From: Brevundimonas bacteroides DSM 4726
Lineage (GTDB): Bacteria; Pseudomonadota; Alphaproteobacteria; Caulobacterales; Caulobacteraceae
DNA: 64,000 nucleotides
Reading direction: 5' to 3'
NCBI RefSeq assembly: GCF_000701445.1
Contig: NZ_JNIX01000014.1
Span: forward strand, 1 to 64,000
Shown in pieces: positions 41,916 to 49,682 of this stretch; position 1 is the first letter of the stretch; every line of letters begins with the position of its first letter. A program made the translations under genes and the position numbers. Below the pieces are notes generated by a model. It had not been told where the DNA came from and did no database searches. It saw only the letters and a list, made by a program, of their open reading frames with translations.

Positions 41916-44126
41916 TCAGTACCGGACGGTCAGCGACGCCGAGACCGTGCGCGGCGGGCCGTAGAAGGCCGAGATCGAGTTGTTGAAGGTCGCGCCCGCG
42001 AAGTTGTAGCCGCCGATGCGATACTCCTCGTCGGTCAGGTTCTTGCCGAACACGCCGATCTGATAATGGCCGCTCGGCGAGGTCCAAACCGCCGACAGAT
42101 CGACCAGGGTGTAGGCGTCCTGATCCAGGATCGGATCCGGCGCGTCGAACAGGCTGAAGTCGCCGCGATACGCCAGCGACGGCGTGATCGCCAGCTCGCC
42201 GCCCGCCAGGTCGCCGGTCCAGGTCACGCCCCAGTAAGCCGTCCATTCCGGGGAGTTCTGCGGCGTGCGCGTGTTGGAGATGTCGACCGGCGTGCCCGTC
42301 ACCAGGGTGATGAACTCGTCGAACTCATTCTTCAGATAGCCGACGGCGAAGTTGGACGTGAGGTTGTCGGTCAGGAAGGCCGTGCCCTCGAACTCGAAGC
42401 CGTAGATCGTGGCCTGACCGACGTTGTCGACGACCGAGGCGATGCCGGTAGCGGGCGGCGTGGCCACCTGCTGGGTCGTGATCTGCAGGTCCTCATAGTC
42501 CGAATAGAAGACGGCCGAAGCGAACGACAGACGGCGATCAAACGCCGTGCCCTTCAGGCCCAGCTCATAGGCCGTAACCGTCTCGGGGTCGTAGCCACTG
42601 ACCGTCTGGGGCACGAGGGCCGCGTCACCACGCATATCCCAGCCGCCGGACTTGAAGCCCTGGCTGACCGAGGCATAGCCGGTCAGTTCCTCGGTGAAGT
42701 CATACGAGATACTGGCACGCGGCGTGAACTGCTCGAAGCTGTCCGAAGCCGTGTAGCTGGTGCGGGTGGCGAAGACCGGGCGAGCAGCGCCGCCTGTCAG
42801 GGGGGAGCGGGCAGCGCCCAGATAGAACAGGCGTTGCACACCGGCGTCCTTGTCATCGCGGGTATAGCGGCCGCCCAACGAGGCGTGCAGCCGGTCCGAC
42901 AGGTCGAAGCTGACGTCGGCATAGGCCGAGAAGGACTCGGTGTTGACGTAACCCGCGGCAGCGATGGCCAGCCCGAGGTTGCCGGCGATGGTGTCAAACA
43001 CACCCGAGCTCTCACCGTCGAGGTAGTAGAGGCCCGCGACGCCCGACCAACGCTCGCCCTCGAAGATCGCCTGGAGCTCCTGGGTGAACTGGTCGTCCGC
43101 ATAGATGGCAGGGACGTCAAGGAAGGGCTGCGGCGTCTGGTCGAAGTCGATGACCGTGGCCGTGTCGCCGCTCCGCCAGGCCGAGATCGACTTCAGGGTC
43201 AGCATGTCGTTGACGACATACTCGGCCGTGATCGAGGTGCCCTGGGTGACGACTTCCTGATTGCCCTGGATGCCGGCGTTGGTGTCGTAGACATTGGCCG
43301 GAGGGGTGAAACCGCCGGTCGTGGAGTTGACCTCGCGGTGGCCGTGACGCGGGTTGGAGTCGTCCTCGACGCGGTCGAAGGCCAAGCGGACGAACAGGTT
43401 GTCGGTCGGCGTCCATTCCGCGCTGGCGCGATAGGCGGTGACGTTCTTGTCGTACTGGTCCTCGCCCGTGAACAGGTTGGTGCCGTAGCCGTCGCGATCG
43501 TACTTGGCGAAGGCACCGCCGATCGAGAATTGATCGGTGAAGGGCAGGTCAGCCGCGACGACGATGTCGCGTTGATTGAAGCTTCCCAAGGTGCCGCGCG
43601 CCATGAAGTTGGGTTCACTGCCCAGGCGACGGGTCACATACTTGATCGCTCCGCCGATGGTGTTGCGACCATAGAGCGTGCCCTGCGGCCCACGAAGGAC
43701 CTCGATCCGCTCAACGTCAAAAATGTCCAGCACCGCGCCCTGCGGACGGGCGACGTAAACGTCGTCGATGTAGAGGCCGACGCCCGGCTCAAACCCCCAC
43801 AGCGGATCCTGCTGGCCTATGCCGCGGATGAAGCTGATCAGGGTCGAGTTGGAGCCCCTCGCGACCTGAACGGTGGCGTTCGGCGTCTGTTGCTGAAGCG
43901 TGGTGATGTCGACCGCGCCCGTCTGTTCCAGCCGCTCCGACGACAGGGCCGAGACGGCGATCGGCACGTCCTTCAGCTGCTCGTCACGACGGCGCGCGGT
44001 GACGACGATCTCGTCCAGCGCGGTAGCCTGCTCCTCGCCCGGCGCGGCGTCCTGGGCCATCGCCATGGACGAGGCGGCGCTCCAGGCGGCCCCGGCCAGC
44101 AGTACGCTCTTCATGATCCTGTTCAT
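41916..44126 (-). CDS. TonB-dependent receptor, uptake type
   Basis: A 736-residue outer membrane receptor. The signal peptide ends at AMAQ (residue 25). DEIVVTARRRDEQLKDVPIA is the TonB box plus plug start, LYGRNTIGGAIKYVTR ends the plug, and the C-terminus TVSASLTVRY closes the barrel with an aromatic residue. It is of the large family in sphingomonads and Caulobacterales that imports plant- or peptide-derived compounds. The neighbours (MFS exporter or importer, TetR repressor) suggest ligand-specific induction. The ligand cannot be read from sequence. Confidence 0.92.
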   Translation of the reverse strand: MNRIMKSVLLAGAAWSAASSMAMAQDAAPGEEQATALDEIVVTARRRDEQLKDVPIAVSALSSERLEQTGAVDITTLQQQTPNATVQVARGSNSTLISFIRGIGQQDPLWGFEPGVGLYIDDVYVARPQGAVLDIFDVERIEVLRGPQGTLYGRNTIGGAIKYVTRRLGSEPNFMARGTLGSFNQRDIVVAADLPFTDQFSIGGAFAKYDRDGYGTNLFTGEDQYDKNVTAYRASAEWTPTDNLFVRLAFDRVEDDSNPRHGHREVNSTTGGFTPPANVYDTNAGIQGNQEVVTQGTSITAEYVVNDMLTLKSISAWRSGDTATVIDFDQTPQPFLDVPAIYADDQFTQELQAIFEGERWSGVAGLYYLDGESSGVFDTIAGNLGLAIAAAGYVNTESFSAYADVSFDLSDRLHASLGGRYTRDDKDAGVQRLFYLGAARSPLTGGAARPVFATRTSYTASDSFEQFTPRASISYDFTEELTGYASVSQGFKSGGWDMRGDAALVPQTVSGYDPETVTAYELGLKGTAFDRRLSFASAVFYSDYEDLQITTQQVATPPATGIASVVDNVGQATIYGFEFEGTAFLTDNLTSNFAVGYLKNEFDEFITLVTGTPVDISNTRTPQNSPEWTAYWGVTWTGDLAGGELAITPSLAYRGDFSLFDAPDPILDQDAYTLVDLSAVWTSPSGHYQIGVFGKNLTDEEYRIGGYNFAGATFNNSISAFYGPPRTVSASLTVRY

Positions 44127-44167
44127 GCAATACCCCTTCCGTGATGTGTTTCCAGCAGACGCTTTTA

Positions 44168-44180
44168 TTCAGCGTTCAGT
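44168..44180. promoter_or_regulatory. Repeat in the receptor/TetR intergenic region
   Basis: TTCAGCGTTCAGT (TGAA-N3-TGAA on the other strand) lies between the TonB receptor and the divergent tetR gene. It is a candidate site for the TetR protein or the -35 region of the receptor. Confidence 0.3.
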
Positions 44181-44303
44181 GATTTTCGCGGAACCTGACG
44201 GCGTTTGGCCCCGGTGTCAAACCGGATGGACAGCGCACGCCCTTGAGCGCGATGCGCTGTGGCGCCGTTGCACCGAGCTGTTTCGGAGGACTAGCTTCGC
44301 TCG

Positions 44304-45023
44304 ATGACCAAGCTGGACACCCGCTCGCCCGAGCCCGCCGCCCCGACCCGGCGCGGACGACCGCCAAAGATCAAAGCCGAGGCCGCCGGGGACACGCGCG
44401 GATTGATCCTGGACGCTGCCGAGGACCTATTCTCCAAGCACGGCTTCTATGGCGTGACGATCCGCGAGGTGGCCCGCGAGGCGGGTGTGGATACGGCCCT
44501 CGTCCACTACTACTTCGGAGCCAAGCGCGGCCTGTTCGACGCGGTCTTCCTACGCCGCGCTGAGGTTTGGAATAACGAGCGGGTCGAGGCGATCAATCGC
44601 TACGCCTCGGCGAACGTGGGGGCCATGACGCTGGAGGGCCTGCTCCGGGCCTTTCTGGAGCCGCCGTTCCAGTGGTCGCTGAAGGGAGGGCCGGGCTGGA
44701 AACACTATTCGGCCCTGGTCGCCCAGACCAACGCCAACCCGACCTTCGGCGGCGAGACGATGGCCCGCTACTTCGATCCGGCGATCCGGCGGCTAATCGA
44801 GCTGGTGAAAGTTGTCCTTCCCGACGCACGGGAGGTGGACCTCTATTGGGCCTATCACAACCTGTCGGGTGCGCTGACCCTGACACTCGGCGAGACCGGG
44901 CGACTGGATCGGTTGTCTGGTGGACTGTGCCGTTCAGGCGACCTGGAAACGGCGTGTGACTATATGGTCCGCTTCGCTGCAGCGGGTTTCCGCGCCGTCT
45001 GCCCAACGTCGCCACCCTTGTGA
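44304..45023 (+). CDS. TetR/AcrR-family transcriptional regulator
   Basis: A 239-residue regulator. The basic N-terminus (RRGRPPKIK, AT-hook like) precedes the TetR HTH (LILDAAEDLFSKHGFYGVTI, then VAREAGVDTALVHYYFGAK, about residues 33-73). The C-terminal half is the ligand-binding domain. It is divergent from the TonB receptor and so probably represses it until a ligand arrives. The nearest GGAGG is 13 nt before the ATG, longer than usual. Confidence 0.85.
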   Translation: MTKLDTRSPEPAAPTRRGRPPKIKAEAAGDTRGLILDAAEDLFSKHGFYGVTIREVAREAGVDTALVHYYFGAKRGLFDAVFLRRAEVWNNERVEAINRYASANVGAMTLEGLLRAFLEPPFQWSLKGGPGWKHYSALVAQTNANPTFGGETMARYFDPAIRRLIELVKVVLPDAREVDLYWAYHNLSGALTLTLGETGRLDRLSGGLCRSGDLETACDYMVRFAAAGFRAVCPTSPPL

Positions 45024-45080
45024 CAGTTAACGGCGCATGCGACGGTGGCGCCAACGATCAAGGGTGCACAGCGTCCGGCC

Positions 45081-45905
45081 ATGGTTGCGAGCTCAGAGGA
45101 GGTTATTGCTGTTCTTTCTGGCTTGTCGGAGCTCGACAAGGCCATCCTCCGGTGCGCGGCAGTCGGGCTGACATCCAAGGAAATCTCGCCGCTGGTTGGT
45201 CGATCGCACCACACGATCGATGATCGACTGAAGACCACGGCGCGCCGGCTGGGCTCACGCGACAGGCATCACGCCGGGCGGATGCTGCTGCTTCATGAAA
45301 GCGGCCTTGACCCCCTCAATGGTTGGGTCCCCCAATCGCCGGTGATCGCCTTTGCGGCGAAATCGTCGATCGTCGTCTCCTCGCCGAGAGGGACGAATGA
45401 CAACTCAATCTACCCCAGCCACAACATCGACATCGGCCCCGCAGGTGTGGAGACGTGTCTCGCCTCCGCTCAGTCCAGCATCCCCGCGTTTGCCTCGGCT
45501 CACCCCGGAACAGGTTCAAACGCTGGTGTTCGAACAACGGGAATTCGAGCGGCGGTTCCCGCCGTTGAGACGGCGCGACGACGACATACTGATAGTGAGT
45601 TGGTCCGAGATACAGCGGCAGTATCTGGACCTGTGCGCCCCTTGGGATCGCCCGGACCAGGCCATTATGGTCGAGGTGGCCCAACAGACCTCGGCTTACG
45701 AATCGGCGGAGAAGACGCTTCGAGCGCTGTTTGTTCTCAACAATATGCGGACGTCCATCGATACTCCAACGACCCGCCGCCGCACTGGGATCGCGAACAT
45801 CACGCTCTGAAGGCGGTCAGACTGATGTCGCATCTGCTGGTCTCCAGCCTTGCGTGCGGCGCGCTGATCTTGCTTGTCATCACTTGTTTCGAAGCAGCGA
45901 CCTGA
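45081..45905 (+). CDS. LuxR-type HTH protein, reading frame uncertain
   Basis: The first 100 residues contain a LuxR-like HTH (LSELDKAILRCAAVGLTSKE, then ISPLVGRSHHTIDDRLKTTA) and use GC-ending codons, so this part looks real. The same frame stays open to 45905 and ends in a hydrophobic segment (LLVSSLACGALILLVITCF), matching HTH-linker-membrane proteins of this group. Between about 45400 and 45810, however, third-position GC falls to about 43 percent, while the overlapping frame 45397-45810 has about 73 percent. Either the gene is frameshifted or two genes overlap. Start could also be a GTG at 45045. Confidence 0.45.
   Translation: MVASSEEVIAVLSGLSELDKAILRCAAVGLTSKEISPLVGRSHHTIDDRLKTTARRLGSRDRHHAGRMLLLHESGLDPLNGWVPQSPVIAFAAKSSIVVSSPRGTNDNSIYPSHNIDIGPAGVETCLASAQSSIPAFASAHPGTGSNAGVRTTGIRAAVPAVETARRRHTDSELVRDTAAVSGPVRPLGSPGPGHYGRGGPTDLGLRIGGEDASSAVCSQQYADVHRYSNDPPPHWDREHHALKAVRLMSHLLVSSLACGALILLVITCFEAAT
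45397..45810 (+). CDS. Small protein overlapping the HTH gene
   Basis: A 137-residue frame starting at an ATG with GAGAGG 5 nt upstream. The ATG also overlaps a TGA in a third frame (ATGA), as in coupled genes. Its sequence (LTPEQVQTLVFEQREFERRF, DDDILIVSWSEIQRQYLDLC, DQAIMVEVAQQTSAYESAEK) is amphipathic and protein-like. I recognise no family. It competes with the C-terminal part of the HTH frame; codon usage favours this one. It could be the true C-terminus of a frameshifted HTH protein. Confidence 0.45.
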   Translation: MTTQSTPATTSTSAPQVWRRVSPPLSPASPRLPRLTPEQVQTLVFEQREFERRFPPLRRRDDDILIVSWSEIQRQYLDLCAPWDRPDQAIMVEVAQQTSAYESAEKTLRALFVLNNMRTSIDTPTTRRRTGIANITL

Positions 45906-45906
45906 A

Positions 45907-45940
45907 CAGCCGTGATCCGGCAGTCCATGGTTCACGGCTG
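45907..45940. terminator. Hairpin between convergent genes
   Basis: CAGCCGTGA and TCACGGCTG form a 9-bp stem around 16 nt. It lies across the stop of the response regulator and just after the HTH gene, where a two-way terminator would be expected. No U-run is seen. Confidence 0.4.
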
Positions 45941-46618
45941 GAGCCGGTAGCCACCTGAGTCCGTCAACAACAGGCGGGCCAGCCCGGGTTCGGGCTCGAC
46001 CTTCTGGCGCAGGCGGTAGATGTGGGTTTCCAGTGTGTGGGTGGTTACGCCCGCGTTGTAACCCCAGACTTCCGTCAACAATTCCTCGCGTGATACAGGT
46101 TTTGCGCCTGCGCGATAGAGATATTTGAGGATGCTCGTTTCCTTCTCCGTCAGCCGCACCTTCTTGCCCTTGGCATCCATTAGCACCTTGGCGGCGGGGC
46201 GGAATTCGTAGGGTCCAATCTGGAAAACGGCGTCCTCGGACTGCTCGTGGCTGCGCAGGTGGGCGCGGATGCGGGCGAGCAGCACGGCGAAGCGGAAGGG
46301 CTTGGTGACGTAGTCGTTGGCCCCGCTGTCCAGTCCCAGCACGGTGTCGGCGTCGGAATCCTGGGCCGTCAGCATGATGATCGGGGTGGACACACCATCC
46401 TTGCGCAGCAAACGACAAGCCTCGCGCCCGTCCATGTCGGGCAGGTCGACATCCAGCAGGATCAGGTCGGCGCGGATTTCGCGGCCGAGACGCACGCCCT
46501 CGGTAGCCGTCGCGGCTTGAACCGTTCGGAACTCCTCGTGCAGCGCAAGCTGCTCCGCGAGCGCCTCGCGCAGGTCGTCGTCGTCGTCGATGATCAGGAG
46601 AGTCTTGGCTGTGGGCAT
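45932..46618 (-). CDS. cenR: OmpR-family response regulator, CenR-like
   Basis: A 228-residue regulator. The receiver domain has DDDDDLREALAEQLALHEEF, the phospho-acceptor Asp 56 in LLDVDLPDMDG and the Lys in YVTKPFRF. The winged helix includes RLTEKETSILKYLYRAG and TLETHIYRLRQKVEPEPG. The receiver-linker HLRSHEQSEDAVFQIGPYEF is a strong match to the conserved alphaproteobacterial CenR type, an essential envelope regulator in Caulobacter partnered by CenK. No kinase is adjacent, as is usual for CenR. The name rests on motif memory, not a search. Confidence 0.75.
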   Translation of the reverse strand: MPTAKTLLIIDDDDDLREALAEQLALHEEFRTVQAATATEGVRLGREIRADLILLDVDLPDMDGREACRLLRKDGVSTPIIMLTAQDSDADTVLGLDSGANDYVTKPFRFAVLLARIRAHLRSHEQSEDAVFQIGPYEFRPAAKVLMDAKGKKVRLTEKETSILKYLYRAGAKPVSREELLTEVWGYNAGVTTHTLETHIYRLRQKVEPEPGLARLLLTDSGGYRLQP

Positions 46619-46678
46619 GGGCCTAACATGGCGAGGCTTGTCGTCTCCGCCAAGGCGAAGGTCGAAAGCGTTTTGGAA

Positions 46679-47401
46679 TCAGGCGTTAGAGAATGCCAAT
46701 GAAGGGTTTCGTTCCCCGAACAGCGCCGTCCCCAACCGCACATAGGTCGCGCCCAAGCGAATCGCGGCCTCATAGTCGCCGCTCATGCCCATCGACAGGA
46801 CCGGCAGGCCGTTGCGGGCCGCGATCCGTGCCAGCAGAGCGAAATGCAGAATCGGCTCCTCGTCGGCAGGCGGAATGGCCATGAGGCCCTCGACGTTAAG
46901 CCCCGCCGCCCGCGCTGCGGCGATCAAGGCGTCGGCGTCGCGCGGGGCCACGCCCGCCTTCTGCGGCTCCTCGCCGGTGTTGACCTGGACCAACACACGG
47001 GGTCGACGGCCTGTCTTGTCCTGAGCGGCGGCGAGAGCCCCGACCAGCTTCTCGCGGTCCAGGGTCTCGATGACGTCGAACAGGGCGACGGCGTCCTCGG
47101 CCTTGTTGGACTGCAGCGGCCCGATCAGACGCAGCTCCAGATCGGGCAGGCTGAGGCGCCGGTCGGTCCAGCGCGCTTGAGCCTCCTGCACCCGGTTCTC
47201 ACCGAAGACGCGCAGACCCGCGGCCAGCGCCGTATCGATGGCGTCCGGCGGCTGCGTCTTCGAGACGGCGGTCAGGGTGACGGAGCCCGGATCGCGCCCG
47301 ACCGTACGGGCGGCGGCGTCCATGCGCATGCGAATGCCGGCCAGACGCGCGGACAGGCTCTGGCTGGACGGCGGCGCGGAAGCGGGGGATGAGGCGGCCA
47401 T
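46679..47401 (-). CDS. YggS-family PLP homeostasis protein
   Basis: A 240-residue PLP-binding TIM-barrel protein. The Schiff-base lysine is in AVSKTQPPDAIDTALAAG near residue 48, followed by FGENRVQEA, LIGPLQSNK, VNTGEEPQKAG and SMGMSGDYEAAIRLGATYVR. It has no enzymatic activity in known members and buffers pyridoxal phosphate. The frame extends upstream, but the ATG at 47401 fits the family N-terminus. Its start codon overlaps the start of the divergent ThiE-like gene by 2 bp, leaving no room for a promoter. Confidence 0.9.
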   Translation of the reverse strand: MAASSPASAPPSSQSLSARLAGIRMRMDAAARTVGRDPGSVTLTAVSKTQPPDAIDTALAAGLRVFGENRVQEAQARWTDRRLSLPDLELRLIGPLQSNKAEDAVALFDVIETLDREKLVGALAAAQDKTGRRPRVLVQVNTGEEPQKAGVAPRDADALIAAARAAGLNVEGLMAIPPADEEPILHFALLARIAARNGLPVLSMGMSGDYEAAIRLGATYVRLGTALFGERNPSLAFSNA

Positions 47402-48047
47402 GGAGGATGCGTCGCGTTCGGAAGGGGCCCGCCTGTGGGCCGGAGCCCAGGCTCTAGCGCGCGCCCGGCTGGCTGTCAGGGGGGGCGAACCGTCGCGCGT
47501 GCCGCCGCTGCTGTTCCTGACCGATCCCGAGAGGACGCCCCGTCCCTGGGAGATCGCGGCGCGCATGCCGCCGGGCTCGGGCGTCATCCATCGCGGCTTC
47601 GGTCGGGCGGAGGCTTTGGAGGAGGCGCGGCGTCTGCGCGCCGTTACGCATGAGCGGGGCATGACGCTGCTGATCGGGCTGGACGCCGATCTGGCCGATG
47701 CGGCGCAGGCCGATGGGCTGCACTTGCCCGAACGCAGCCTGGGCGCCGCCTATGCCCTATCCGGGAAGCGGCCAGGTTGGCTTCTGACCGGGGCGGCGCA
47801 TTCGGTGGAGGCGGCGCTGGCCGCGACAGACCTGCACGCCGTCCTGCTGTCTCCGATCTTCCCGGCGGGAGGAGCCTCGGCCGGAAAGCTCGCGCTGGGC
47901 CTGGACACCCTGAGTGCTGCTGCCGGCGGTCCGACGCCGGTCATCGCCCTCGGGGGCGTGACGACAGCAAACGTCGGGGCGTTGATCGAAACCGGCTGCG
48001 CCGGCGTGGCGTCGGTCGGCGGCGTCGTCGATGCCTTCGGTCGCTAG
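47400..48047 (+). CDS. Thiamine phosphate synthase-like protein
   Basis: A 215-residue ThiE/TenI-family barrel. LLFLTDPERTPRP, the HERGMTLLIGLDADLADAAQ stretch and DGLHLPERSL match the family, as does the phosphate-binding end PVIALGGVTTANVGALIETG. N-terminal 40 residues (EDASRSEGARLWAGAQALAR) are an extension not in ThiE. True ThiE carries a K/R-rich pyrophosphate site that is not obvious here, so it may be a TenI-like or degenerate enzyme. It starts head-to-head with yggS at a shared CATG. Confidence 0.72.
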   Translation: MEDASRSEGARLWAGAQALARARLAVRGGEPSRVPPLLFLTDPERTPRPWEIAARMPPGSGVIHRGFGRAEALEEARRLRAVTHERGMTLLIGLDADLADAAQADGLHLPERSLGAAYALSGKRPGWLLTGAAHSVEAALAATDLHAVLLSPIFPAGGASAGKLALGLDTLSAAAGGPTPVIALGGVTTANVGALIETGCAGVASVGGVVDAFGR

Positions 48048-48051
48048 CGGC

Positions 48052-48948
48052 TCAAGGCAGGTCGCGCAGGAACTCGAAGATCTCGGACTTGGCTTCCGGT
48101 TCGTCCAGCATCGGCGCATGGCCCACGCCGGGAACCTCGACGTAGCGCATCGAAGGTGCCGCCTTTTGCATGCGGGCCGCGATCTCGGCGCTCAGGAGAT
48201 CGGAGGTCTCACCCCGGATCAGAAGGGTCGGACGCTTCCTCGCCAACCGCCGGAAGTAGGGCCACAGGTTCGGGACCAGCGCCTTGGCCCCCGCCGCCTT
48301 GATCGGCACGGCGATATCCGGATCGTAGTCGAGGACAGGCGTCCCTTCCGTCCCTTCGCGGAACACGCGCCGGGCGAAGGCGTCCCAATCGGCGTCGGTG
48401 TAATGGGGAAAGGCCACGGCGTTGATCTCGCGGACATAGGCCGCCGCCGCCGCCCAGGTCGGCGTGTCTACCGGCTTGCCGGAATAGGCCGCGATGCGCG
48501 CCAGACCCGCCTTGTCCACCTCCGGCCCGATGTCGTTCAGGATGGCAGCGGCCACCACGCGGCTCCTCAGCGCCGTCACCGCCATGGTGATCAGCCCGCC
48601 CATGGAGGTGCCCAGGAACACGGCTCGCGCGATCCCCGCCGCGTCCAGCAGCTCCAGCACGTCCCGGGCGTAGACCGGCGGCTGATAGGTCATGGGATCG
48701 GTCGCCCGATCGGACTTGCCCCGCCCGCGCACATCGACCGCCAGGACACGGCGGCCGCTGCGGGCGATCAACCCGGCGATGTGCTCGAAATCGGCGGAGT
48801 TGCGCGTCAGCCCGTGGATGGCGACGACCGGCAGCCGCACTGGCCCGTCACCGCCGCCGTAGTCGCGCGCATACAGGCTGAGGCCGTCCGAGGAGGTCCA
48901 ACGGCGTTCGGCATAGGGTTGCGGCTCTGACACGTCACGCTCCGTCAT
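48052..48948 (-). CDS. Alpha/beta fold hydrolase
   Basis: A 298-residue hydrolase. The oxyanion part is in VVAIHGLTRNSADFEHIAG, the nucleophile elbow is GTSMGG near residue 115, and the His is in VPGVGHAPMLDEPE near 280. The lid region contains Tyr- and Trp-rich helices. The family covers esterases, lactonases and dehalogenases, so the substrate is open. It converges with the ThiE-like gene, with 4 nt between the stops. Confidence 0.8.
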   Translation of the reverse strand: MTERDVSEPQPYAERRWTSSDGLSLYARDYGGGDGPVRLPVVAIHGLTRNSADFEHIAGLIARSGRRVLAVDVRGRGKSDRATDPMTYQPPVYARDVLELLDAAGIARAVFLGTSMGGLITMAVTALRSRVVAAAILNDIGPEVDKAGLARIAAYSGKPVDTPTWAAAAAYVREINAVAFPHYTDADWDAFARRVFREGTEGTPVLDYDPDIAVPIKAAGAKALVPNLWPYFRRLARKRPTLLIRGETSDLLSAEIAARMQKAAPSMRYVEVPGVGHAPMLDEPEAKSEIFEFLRDLP

Positions 48949-48999
48949 GGACGCCCCCGCATCCGCCGACAGACTATTTCATCGTCGGAAGAATTGCGA

Positions 49000-49551
49000 T
49001 CAGGCGCCGATCAGGTCGCGCACGAAGGCGTCGAGATTTCCCGTCTCGAACAGGAAGCCCGGAATGCCCGCGCGTCGCGCCGCCTCCAGATCGCTCTGAC
49101 GGTCGCCGATCAGGTAGGAACGCGACAGGTCGATTCCGTGATCGGCGGCTGCGCGAAGAATCATGCCGGGGTTGGGCTTCCGGTCCGGGTGGTCCGGGTG
49201 GCGGTATCGCTCGTCCTCGGCGTCTGCGTGGAACGGGCAGGCGTAGACGGCGCCGATCCGCGCCCCCTTGGCCGCCAGCCGCCGCACCAGCAGGTCATTG
49301 AAACGGTGCATCTGGTCTTCGCTGAACATCCCGCGCGCCACGCCCGACTGGTTGGTGACGATGACGACGAGGTAGCCCAGCGCGTTCAGCCGCCGCACGG
49401 CCTCCGGCGCGCCGGGGATCAGGACCAGGTGCTCCTCCAGATGCGGATAGCCGCTGTCCTCGATCAGGACGCCGTCGCGATCCAGAAAGACGGCAGGCGT
49501 GGTGGACTGGGCGGGCGACACGGGGAACTCCGGATGCGGGGTCGTCTGCAT
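49000..49551 (-). CDS. GmhB-like HAD phosphatase
   Basis: A 183-residue HAD phosphatase of the histidinol/heptose bisphosphate type. The DxD nucleophile motif is FLDRDGVLIED, followed by LIPGAPEAVRRLNALGY, VTNQSGVARG and the RKPNPGM and IGDRQSD motifs. Zinc ligands are altered: CPFH is kept but the later Cys-x-Cys is replaced by HPDH (residues near 105-120). D-glycero-manno-heptose bisphosphate phosphatase is the likely activity, but other sugar phosphates are possible. It sits 131 bp from the DegT aminotransferase on the other strand. Confidence 0.8.
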   Translation of the reverse strand: MQTTPHPEFPVSPAQSTTPAVFLDRDGVLIEDSGYPHLEEHLVLIPGAPEAVRRLNALGYLVVIVTNQSGVARGMFSEDQMHRFNDLLVRRLAAKGARIGAVYACPFHADAEDERYRHPDHPDRKPNPGMILRAAADHGIDLSRSYLIGDRQSDLEAARRAGIPGFLFETGNLDAFVRDLIGA

Positions 49552-49682
49552 ACGGTCGACCGTTGCAAGGCGCAACGCGATGTGAGCCCCTGCGGTTTGG
49601 CTTTGGCGGCCGCTTCGCGCTAGAGGCGACCCACCCCACGGACGGGCGCGGACAGCGCCGTCGCGACAGAGGCATTCCGCAC

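Noticed and set aside
49603..49626. A promoter for the DegT aminotransferase gene (TTGGCGG, 9 nt, GCTAGAGG).
   Set aside because: The -35 is poor and the spacing short; too weak to list as a feature.
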